Assembly (NCBI GenBank): GCA_007118195.1
Contig: SKSA01000369.1
Coordinates: forward strand, 1 to 5,556
Source: Anaerobacillus sp.
Lineage (GTDB): Bacteria; Bacillota; Bacilli; Bacillales; Anaerobacillaceae
Length of the DNA stretch: 5,556 bases
Direction: 5' to 3'
Position numbers and translations under genes: made by a program. The notes under the pieces were generated by a model. That model worked only from the letters and a program-made list of their open reading frames with translations, ran no database searches and had not been told where the DNA came from. Positions within the stretch are counted from its first letter, which is position 1, and every line of letters starts with the position of its first letter. Shown here piece by piece: positions 1 through 5,556 of this stretch.

Positions 1-8
1 GGGGGGAG
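1..8 (+). promoter_or_regulatory. Ribosome binding site of the small hypothetical gene
   Basis: GGGGGGAG lies directly before the tandem ATGATG. Its distance to ATG 15 (6 nt) is more usual than that to ATG 12 (3 nt). It supports a start here rather than further left. The promoter would lie outside the window. Confidence 0.55.
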
Positions 9-11
9 CGA

Positions 12-353
12 ATGATGAAGTATAAAATTCCGATTGTTTCAAGTATGAAGAAAACTAGGTTGAGTACGGCTACGGTAATTGACCAGCAAGAAAAAATGTT
101 AGATGACGGTCGAATGATAAAAATTCAAAAGTGGAAGGAATCGAATAATACATTTATCACTTATTTTTTCTCGATGGAAGAAATTGAAGAAAAATCAAAA
201 GAAGAACTATATAATTACTTAGTTGCTAAAGGGGTAATGATCAATCAACCTTATTCTAAAGGAAGAGTAACTTGTCAAAAGTTTTTGGATGATAATAAAC
301 AGCAGTGTTGGGGGCTGACGGTCATTGCAGATAGAACGGAAGTTGAACATTAA
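12..353 (+). CDS. Small hypothetical protein, function unknown
   Basis: I do not recognise this 113-residue protein. It is hydrophilic and charged, with no signal peptide or membrane segment. A Lys/Glu-rich, probably helical stretch covers about residues 56-72 (EEIEEKSKEELYNYL). There are two cysteines, in CQKF and QQCW near the C-terminus, too few and too far apart for an obvious zinc site. The C-terminal half (GLTVIADRTEVEH) looks like a small alpha/beta fold. Two ATG codons lie in tandem at 12 and 15. The G-rich ribosome site at 1-8 is 3 nt from the first and 6 nt from the second, so ATG 15 (112 residues) may be the real start. The frame is open to the left edge, so a longer form cannot be excluded. 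It converges with yfmM. That it is a gene is fairly likely; its role is unknown. Confidence 0.65.
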   Translation: MMKYKIPIVSSMKKTRLSTATVIDQQEKMLDDGRMIKIQKWKESNNTFITYFFSMEEIEEKSKEELYNYLVAKGVMINQPYSKGRVTCQKFLDDNKQQCWGLTVIADRTEVEH

Positions 354-393
354 GGAAAAGAGCAGTCCTTATAAGTGCAAATTACTTCATTCG

Positions 394-428
394 CTTATTA
401 AATCGTGAAAAATTAGACGTTTAATAAG
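394..428. repeat. AT-rich inverted repeat between convergent genes
   Basis: CTTATTAAA (394-402) and TTTAATAAG (420-428) are perfect 9-base complements. Inside them, CGT (404-406) pairs with ACG (417-419) after a one-base bulge, leaving a 10-base loop. It sits 41 bp after the small gene's stop and about 105 bp beyond the yfmM stop. It could slow or end transcription from either side, or protect a 3' end. Neither strand has a proper U-tract right after it, so it is not a standard intrinsic terminator. The rest of this 179-bp gap shows nothing else convincing. Confidence 0.4.
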
Positions 429-532
429 TTAGGTAAAGTAAAATCCACTTTTGGACAGCCCTTTATTATAATAGGTTCGAAAATATTTTAACTTGGAAAG
501 CCGTTTAACACCAAGCGATTAATTTTTTCTTA

Positions 533-2089
533 TTAAACTAACTTTGTTGTCCAGCTCTCGACGTTCCATACATCGGTTGCTATGTCTTGATAAAATTCAG
601 GTTCGTGACAAATAAGAATGATACTACCTTTATAATCTTTTAATGCAGCTTTTAACTCTGCTTTTGCATCAACGTCCAAGTGGTTTGTAGGCTCATCTAG
701 AATTAAAATATTTGTCTCGCGATTAATCAGTTTACAAAGTCGAACTTTTGCCTTTTCACCACCGCTAAGCACACTTACTTTACTTTCGATATGTTTCGTC
801 GTTAAACCACATTTTGCAAGAGCAGCGCGAACTTCGTACTGAGAAAGAGAAGGGAAATCGTTCCAAACTTCATCAATACAAGAATTGTTGTTTTTTTCTT
901 TCACTTCTTGCTCAAAATAACCGATATGCTGGTATTCACCTTTTTCGACAGTGCCATCAAGAGGGTTAATTTCACCGATAATGCTTCTGAGTAACGTTGT
1001 TTTACCGATTCCATTTGCCCCAACTAAAGCAATTTTTTGACCACGTTCCATGCGAAGGTTTAAAGATTTTGATAATGGCTCATCATACCCAATGACAAGG
1101 TCATTCGTTTCAAAAATAAGCTTACTCGTTGTGCGAGCAGGTTTAAATCGAAACTCTGGTTTTGGCTTTTCTTTGGCGAGCTCGATGACATCCATTTTAT
1201 CGAGTTTTTTCTGACGAGACATCGCCATATTTCTCGTTGAAACACGAGCCTTGTTTCGAGCAACAAAGTCTTTTAGTTCTGAGATTTCTTGTTGTTGTCT
1301 TTTGTATGCCGCTTCTAATTGTTGCTTTTTCACCTCATACACACTCATAAAATGGTCATAATCACCAACATAGCGGTTCAATTCTTGGTTTTCCATATGA
1401 TAAATGAGATTGATGACACTATTTAAAAAAGGTATATCATGCGAAATTAAAATGAACGCATTTTCATAGTTTTGTAGGTAACGTTTTAACCATTCGATAT
1501 GCTGTTCGTCTAAATAGTTCGTCGGCTCATCTAAAAGTAGAATATCAGGCTTTTCGAGAAGGAGCTTTGCCAGGAGAACCTTCGTTCTTTGCCCACCACT
1601 TAAATCTTGAACGTCCTTATCTAAGCCGATGTCATCAAGACCAAGACCACGTGCGATTTCTTCTACTTTCGCATCAATCACATAGAAGTCATTGTTTGTA
1701 AGCATGTCTTGAATCGTTCCCATATCTTCAAGGAGTTTTTCTAATTCATCAGGACTGGCATCTGCCATTTTATCGCAAATCGCATTCATTTCTGCTTCTA
1801 AATTAAATAAATATTGAAACGCACCTTTCAAAACGTCACGCATTGTCATGCCTCGCTCGAGTACAGTATGTTGATCAAGATAACCAACACGAACGTTTTT
1901 TGACCATTGCACTTTCCCTTCATCAGGTTGAAGTTTACCGGTAATTATATTCATAAACGTTGACTTACCTTCACCGTTCGCACCAATAAGACCGATATGC
2001 TCACCTTTTAAAAGACGAAACGACACGTCATTGAAAATCGCACGATCACCAAATCCGTGACTTAACTTTTCTACTGTTAATACACTCAT
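533..2089 (-). CDS. yfmM: ABC-F family ATPase YfmM (ribosome-associated)
   Basis: This is a cytoplasmic ABC-F protein: two ATPase domains on one chain and no membrane segments. ABC-F proteins bind near the ribosomal E-site and relieve stalled or drug-blocked translation. NBD1 has Walker A GANGEGKST (36-44), signature LSGGQ (163-167), Walker B ending LLLDEP (184-189) and switch histidine ISHD (H217). A Lys/Arg/Gln-rich helical linker of about 243-320 is the part that reaches P-site tRNA in this family. NBD2 has Walker A GANGIGKTT (357-365), LSGGE (441-445), [10 protein letters not shown] (463-472) and an unusual switch, ICHEP (H495). The ATG at 2089 gives 518 residues, matching my memory of B. 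subtilis YfmM, and has a well-placed ribosome site. The in-frame GTG at 2098 overlaps that site and is rejected. It has its own promoter and is probably monocistronic. Family and orthology are very likely; the exact ribosomal role is not known from sequence. Confidence 0.95.
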   Translation of the reverse strand: MSVLTVEKLSHGFGDRAIFNDVSFRLLKGEHIGLIGANGEGKSTFMNIITGKLQPDEGKVQWSKNVRVGYLDQHTVLERGMTMRDVLKGAFQYLFNLEAEMNAICDKMADASPDELEKLLEDMGTIQDMLTNNDFYVIDAKVEEIARGLGLDDIGLDKDVQDLSGGQRTKVLLAKLLLEKPDILLLDEPTNYLDEQHIEWLKRYLQNYENAFILISHDIPFLNSVINLIYHMENQELNRYVGDYDHFMSVYEVKKQQLEAAYKRQQQEISELKDFVARNKARVSTRNMAMSRQKKLDKMDVIELAKEKPKPEFRFKPARTTSKLIFETNDLVIGYDEPLSKSLNLRMERGQKIALVGANGIGKTTLLRSIIGEINPLDGTVEKGEYQHIGYFEQEVKEKNNNSCIDEVWNDFPSLSQYEVRAALAKCGLTTKHIESKVSVLSGGEKAKVRLCKLINRETNILILDEPTNHLDVDAKAELKAALKDYKGSIILICHEPEFYQDIATDVWNVESWTTKLV

Positions 2090-2095
2090 TATTAA

Positions 2096-2103
2096 CACCC
2101 TTT
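2096..2103 (-). promoter_or_regulatory. Ribosome binding site that fixes the yfmM start
   Basis: Read on the minus strand this is AAAGGGTG, 6 nt before the ATG at 2089. The alternative GTG start at 2098 falls inside it, so the ATG giving MSVLTVEKL is preferred. Confidence 0.65.
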
Positions 2104-2110
2104 ATTTTAT

Positions 2111-2123
2111 GGGGGTTTTCCCC
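2111..2123 (-). promoter_or_regulatory. Small GC hairpin in the yfmM leader
   Basis: On the transcript this reads GGGGAAAACCCCC, a four-pair GC stem with an AAAA loop. It ends 8 nt before the AAAGGGTG ribosome site. It is the only GC-rich spot in a leader of about 65 nt. No U-run follows, so it is not a terminator. Its C-run could instead pair with the GGG of the ribosome site and reduce initiation. That is speculation. Confidence 0.3.
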
Positions 2124-2159
2124 GAAATTTTTAAAGTTTTTAAAACGCATACTTAATAG

Positions 2160-2188
2160 ATTATAAACGAGATTTCGGGTGTTTTCAA
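2160..2188 (-). promoter_or_regulatory. Sigma-A promoter of yfmM
   Basis: On the minus strand TTGAAA (2188-2183) and TATAAT (2165-2160) are 17 bp apart, so the -35 matches consensus at five of six positions and the -10 at all six. The start of transcription would fall near 2153, giving a leader of about 65 nt. It lies downstream of the ykpA terminator, so yfmM need not depend on ykpA transcription. Confidence 0.7.
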
Positions 2189-2286
2189 AGGTAATTTACG
2201 ACTTTGTTGGTCATGAAAGGTGAAAGTTACCATTGGTTAAATTATATTTAAATTTTTACCGATTTTTTCTGCAATATTAGTTAGGC

Positions 2287-2323
2287 AAAAAACCGCTAGG
2301 ATTAATTCAAATCCGAGCGGTTT
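2287..2323 (-). terminator. Intrinsic terminator of ykpA
   Basis: AAACCGCT (2290-2297) pairs with AGCGGTTT (2316-2323). After one mismatched pair, GGAT (2299-2302) pairs with ATCC (2311-2314), leaving an 8-base loop. On the minus strand the stem runs straight into six U residues (complement of 2287-2292). It lies about 69 nt beyond the ykpA stop and separates ykpA from yfmM. The 68 bp between stop and hairpin hold only a small palindrome (CTAGA/TCTAG, 2358-2373). Confidence 0.88.
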
Positions 2324-2391
2324 AGTAATATTAATTTCACATAAAAGTATTTTGTCCCTAGAATGATGTCTAGATTTAGTCCGGTAAAATA

Positions 2392-3984
<1,593 letters not shown>

Positions 3985-3995
3985 CTATTATTATT

Positions 3996-4000
3996 CCTCC
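3996..4000 (-). promoter_or_regulatory. Ribosome binding site of ykpA
   Basis: GGAGG on the minus strand, 11 nt before the ATG at 3984. The gap is slightly long, but no other in-frame start fits the conserved [13 protein letters not shown]-terminus. Confidence 0.7.
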
Positions 4001-4019
4001 ATACATCATAATCTTTAAA

Positions 4020-4048
4020 ATTATAACAGATAAGTGACGCGAGGACAA
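4020..4048 (-). promoter_or_regulatory. Extended -10 promoter of ykpA
   Basis: On the minus strand TATAAT (4025-4020) is preceded by TG plus one base, an extended -10. TTGTCC (4048-4043), a four-of-six -35 match, lies 17 bp upstream. Transcription would start near 4013, leaving a leader of about 29 nt. That is too short for the attenuator leaders known for some antibiotic-induced ABC-F genes, so expression is probably constitutive. Confidence 0.6.
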
Positions 4049-4119
4049 AAAAGTTTACAAAAGTTAGTGAGATTTGCTAAAGTTAAGTATATATTTAGAA
4101 TTACGAAATAATTGGCTGA

Positions 4120-4260
4120 GGGTATGAAATTGAAAAAGTATTTCCTACATATCAACAATTATCACACATGATTTCCTTTGCGCCAGACGGAAAGAAAGTG
4201 TATGTACCAAACATCGGTAGCCATAACATTACGGCATACGGCGCTCTTTTTGACAGCTGA
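4120..4260 (+). pseudogene. Fragment resembling a YVTN/lactonase-type beta-propeller
   Basis: Reading from 4120, about 46 codons are open up to TGA at 4258. The middle encodes FAPDGKKVYVPNIGSHNITA. This is the classic blade pattern (PDGKKVYVxNxGSxxI) of YVTN-repeat and 6-phosphogluconolactonase-like (lactonase) propellers. Intact members have about 300 residues or more; here one blade is visible. A stop at 4117 lies just upstream in the same frame, and there is no start codon with a ribosome site. After the blade the sequence passes into the repeated element that begins near 4265. I read it as the remnant of a mostly deleted gene, possibly cut by that element. The parent subfamily cannot be named from one blade. 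A chance match is unlikely given how specific the motif is, but remains possible. Confidence 0.5.
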
Positions 4261-4264
4261 AAGC

Positions 4265-4400
4265 TAGCGGACATACGGGACGCTATTTTGCAAAAAAAGA
4301 GTGATTTTAGGCGTAAGCGGACAGGGAACCGTTATTTGATGAAAAAGTAGGGTAAATACGAAGATTTTAAGCGAATAAGGTCTCTATCAAATGCAAACTC
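4265..4400 (+). repeat. Three degenerate tandem copies of a ~50-bp unit
   Basis: AGCGG followed by ACA recurs exactly 50 bp apart (4266 and 4316). Each copy continues through a GGGA block to CGCTATTT or CGTTATTT and then an A-rich run. A weaker third copy starts at 4370 (AGCGAATAAGG, then CTCTAT). GATTTTA(G/A)GCG precedes or overlaps the second and third (4303-4313, 4363-4373). Copy 1 can fold as TAGCG/CGCTA around an 11-base loop; copy 2 can fold as TAA-CGG/CCGTTA with a bulged G. No gene is supported here. It looks like a dispersed intergenic repeat of Bacillaceae type, which is an impression I could not check. Confidence 0.5.
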
Positions 4401-4643
4401 TAGCAGTTTTTCTTTGATAACCAGCTTTTCAAAAATAGTATAAAAAGAAGCGGAAGTTTCTGCAATAAAAATAGTATTAAATAGAAGAGTTTTTATTAGG
4501 TGTACGTTAATTGATTTTGCTTTCTCGATTTCCCTTTTTTCTCAGCGCTTCCTTCCTACATAACCATTCAACATCATGATATTGATCATTAAATAAAAAA
4601 AGAAATTAAAACTCTTGAAGGAAAATCAACTTATTTAGGGAAT
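4401..4643. other. AT-rich non-coding stretch with repeats, no gene
   Basis: No coding signal is convincing on either strand. An 11-base direct repeat AAAAATAGTAT occurs at 4431-4441 and 4467-4477. AAGAGTTTT (4485-4493) and AAAACTCTT (4608-4616) form a perfect 9-base inverted repeat 132 bp from end to end. ATGAT/ATCAT forms a small palindrome within 4577-4590. TTGATA (4414-4419) with TAGTAT (4436-4441), 16 bp apart, is a possible but unneeded plus-strand promoter. The stretch may belong to the same mobile or repeated sequence as 4265-4400. Confidence 0.4.
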
Positions 4644-4652
4644 TGCTAATAT
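4644..4652 (+). promoter_or_regulatory. Possible extended -10 promoter of the HD hydrolase
   Basis: TG, one base, then TAATAT makes an extended -10 with a four-of-six core. No -35 hexamer is recognisable at the right distance. Transcription would start near 4659, leaving a leader of about 23 nt that just includes the ribosome site. This is a weak call. Confidence 0.3.
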
Positions 4653-4668
4653 TACGAGTAATTTTATT

Positions 4669-4673
4669 GGAGG
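4669..4673 (+). promoter_or_regulatory. Ribosome binding site that fixes the HD hydrolase start
   Basis: GGAGG lies 8 nt before ATG 4682, ideal spacing. The upstream in-frame TTG at 4643 has no ribosome site and would place this GGAGG inside the gene, so it is rejected. Confidence 0.85.
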
Positions 4674-4681
4674 CAAAAGAT

Positions 4682-5221
4682 ATGAACATCATCGAAAAAG
4701 CGATTGAAGTAGCTGCAAAAGCGCACGAAGGCCAAGTGAGAAAGTTATCGGCAGTTCCCTATATTACACATCCATTTACAGTAGGAATGATTTTACAACA
4801 AGCTGGCTACAGTGATGAAATCATTAGTGCAGGTATTCTTCACGATACAGTTGAAGATACTGAGCTAACACATGCGGATATAGAGAATATGTTTGGCAAA
4901 GAAGTTGCGACATTAGTGGCAGGTGCTACGGAACCAGAAAAAGCTGTGCCTTGGGAAGAGAGGAAAGAGCATACGATTGAAATTTTACAAACGGCGTCCA
5001 AAGATATATGTGTTGTCGTTTGTGCTGATAAAATTCACAACCTTCGCACGATGAAATATGAAATTGGGATAAAGGGTGACAACATTTGGGAACGGTTTGC
5101 TAGAGGTAAAGATAAACAAGAATGGTACTATCGTGAAGTATTAAAAAACATTTCGAATAAATTAGAGGGCGAACCATTACTTGAACAGTTGAAGCATGAA
5201 TTTGAAGCTGTGTTTCGGTGA
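4682..5221 (+). CDS. Single-domain HD hydrolase, small alarmone hydrolase (MESH1-like)
   Basis: This 179-residue cytoplasmic HD-domain protein resembles the hydrolase half of RelA/SpoT without the synthetase, TGS or ACT domains. Such small alarmone hydrolases remove the 3' pyrophosphate of (p)ppGpp using Mn2+. The N-terminus carries AHEGQ (14-18), the RK pair (20-21) and PYITHP (26-31) with metal ligand H30. ILHDTVEDT (52-60) supplies H54 and D55 plus the catalytic E58/D59 pair. CADKIHNLR (114-122) supplies the fourth metal ligand D116 and N120. All active-site residues expected from Rel and MESH1 are present, so it should be active. The C-terminal RGKDKQEWYYRE block is recalled from related Bacillus HD proteins. 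No synthetase or toxic alarmone synthetase gene lies beside it, so it is an orphan here. Another pyrophosphorylated nucleotide as substrate is possible. The HD fold is near certain; the alarmone substrate is inferred. Confidence 0.85.
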   Translation: MNIIEKAIEVAAKAHEGQVRKLSAVPYITHPFTVGMILQQAGYSDEIISAGILHDTVEDTELTHADIENMFGKEVATLVAGATEPEKAVPWEERKEHTIEILQTASKDICVVVCADKIHNLRTMKYEIGIKGDNIWERFARGKDKQEWYYREVLKNISNKLEGEPLLEQLKHEFEAVFR

Positions 5222-5260
5222 TTAGGTTGGACAGTATCTCGAAAAAAATAACGCTAAAGA

Positions 5261-5295
5261 AAAAGATCGCTCAGCCTTTGGCCGAACGATCTTTT
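5261..5295. terminator. Shared terminator between convergent genes
   Basis: A 16-base arm (5261-5276) faces its partner (5280-5295) across a TTT loop. T-rich tracts flank both sides (5292-5304 on plus; complement of 5252-5264 on minus). On the minus strand all 16 pairs form, two as G-U wobbles. On the plus strand those same two become A-C mismatches. It therefore fits the proC transcript (12 nt after its stop) better than that of the HD hydrolase (39 nt after its stop), though it probably serves both. Confidence 0.88.
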
Positions 5296-5307
5296 CTTAT
5301 TTTTAGC

Positions 5308-5556
5308 TTAATTCGACCTACCTCTGGCATGCAAGTTCGTTGCTTTTACGGCTGCGCTTAGAAGTTGTTTAAAATCGCCTTCTTCTAACACATTTAAACC
5401 TGCAGCAGTAGAACCACCTGGAGTCGTTACTTGTTCGCGGAGCTCACTTGCAGGGGTCCCGGCTTCGAGCATCGCTGCTGAGCCAGCAATCATTTTCACT
5501 ACGAGTTTACGTGCTTGATCTTTGTTAACACCGTATTGAACAGCGGCTTCTTCCAA
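5308..5556 (-). CDS. proC: Pyrroline-5-carboxylate reductase, C-terminal part (partial)
   Basis: The 82 residues seen are the C-terminal dimerisation domain of pyrroline-5-carboxylate reductase, which reduces pyrroline-5-carboxylate to proline with NAD(P)H, the last step of proline synthesis. The diagnostic block is QVTTPGGSTAAGLNVLEEGD, matching the family pattern (S/T)PGG(T/S)TxxGLxxLE. It is preceded by helices typical of the dimer interface (EEAAVQYGV and IAGSAAML). The family is about 270 residues long, so the Rossmann domain lies beyond the right edge. The terminal TTG codon at 5556 is an internal leucine, not a start. Bacillus species carry several paralogues (proI, proG, comER), and this fragment does not say which one it is. 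The gene ends in the shared terminator. Confidence 0.9.
   Translation of the reverse strand: MEEAAVQYGVNKDQARKLVVKMIAGSAAMLEAGTPASELREQVTTPGGSTAAGLNVLEEGDFKQLLSAAVKATNLHARGRSN

Noticed and set aside
492..528. Possible terminator: CTTGG/CCAAG stem followed by a T-run
   Set aside because: Only five pairs around a 14-base loop, with the T-run displaced 7 nt from the stem; too weak to call.
1060..1266. 68-codon open frame on the minus strand inside yfmM
   Set aside because: It lies out of frame within the conserved linker and NBD2 coding region of yfmM, with no ribosome site.
4123..4172. Short frame starting MKLKKYFL on the plus strand
   Set aside because: It ends after about 15 codons and lacks a good ribosome site; the overlapping frame with the propeller motif explains the region better.
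4520..4600. Minus-strand phrase such as LCRKEALRKKGNRESKIN as a small gene
   Set aside because: No start codon with a ribosome site and a stop soon after; more likely part of a non-coding repeat.
4643..4681. Upstream TTG start adding 13 residues to the HD hydrolase
   Set aside because: No ribosome site precedes it, the added residues are not typical of the family, and a good GGAGG sits 8 nt before ATG 4682.

Overview
The window looks like chromosomal DNA from a low-GC Firmicute of the family Bacillaceae. Two ABC-F proteins match my memory of Bacillus subtilis YfmM and YkpA closely over their full length. Shine-Dalgarno sites are strong, promoters look like sigma-A promoters, and terminators are hairpins with U-tracts. 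No tRNA, rRNA, CRISPR array, complete insertion sequence or phage module is visible.

Layout, left to right. (1) A small plus-strand gene of unknown function (12-353). (2) A 179-bp convergent gap with an AT-rich hairpin. (3) yfmM on the minus strand (533-2089), with its own near-consensus promoter (2160-2188). (4) The terminator of the next gene (2287-2323). (5) ykpA on the minus strand (2392-3984), with an extended -10 promoter (4020-4048). (6) A 697-bp gap without an intact gene (3985-4681). It holds the ykpA control region, a degraded fragment resembling a YVTN/lactonase beta-propeller (4120-4260), three degenerate copies of a roughly 50-bp sequence (4265-4400), a widely spaced inverted repeat and a weak promoter. 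(7) A plus-strand single-domain HD hydrolase of the small alarmone hydrolase (MESH1-like) type (4682-5221). (8) A shared terminator between convergent genes (5261-5295). (9) The C-terminal end of a minus-strand pyrroline-5-carboxylate reductase (5308-5556), which runs off the right edge.

The two ABC-F genes point the same way, but a terminator and a new promoter separate them, so they are probably independent units acting on the same target, the ribosome. The HD hydrolase is transcribed divergently from ykpA. If it degrades (p)ppGpp, this stretch groups translation-stress functions, but that link is inference. proC belongs to proline synthesis and seems unrelated.

The most interesting protein observation is in YkpA: both departures from the ABC consensus (the NBD1 signature and the NBD2 Walker A) fall in the same composite ATP site, which predicts one active and one degenerate site. 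The most interesting DNA is the gap at 4100-4620. I found no clear evidence of a wholly new multi-gene system.
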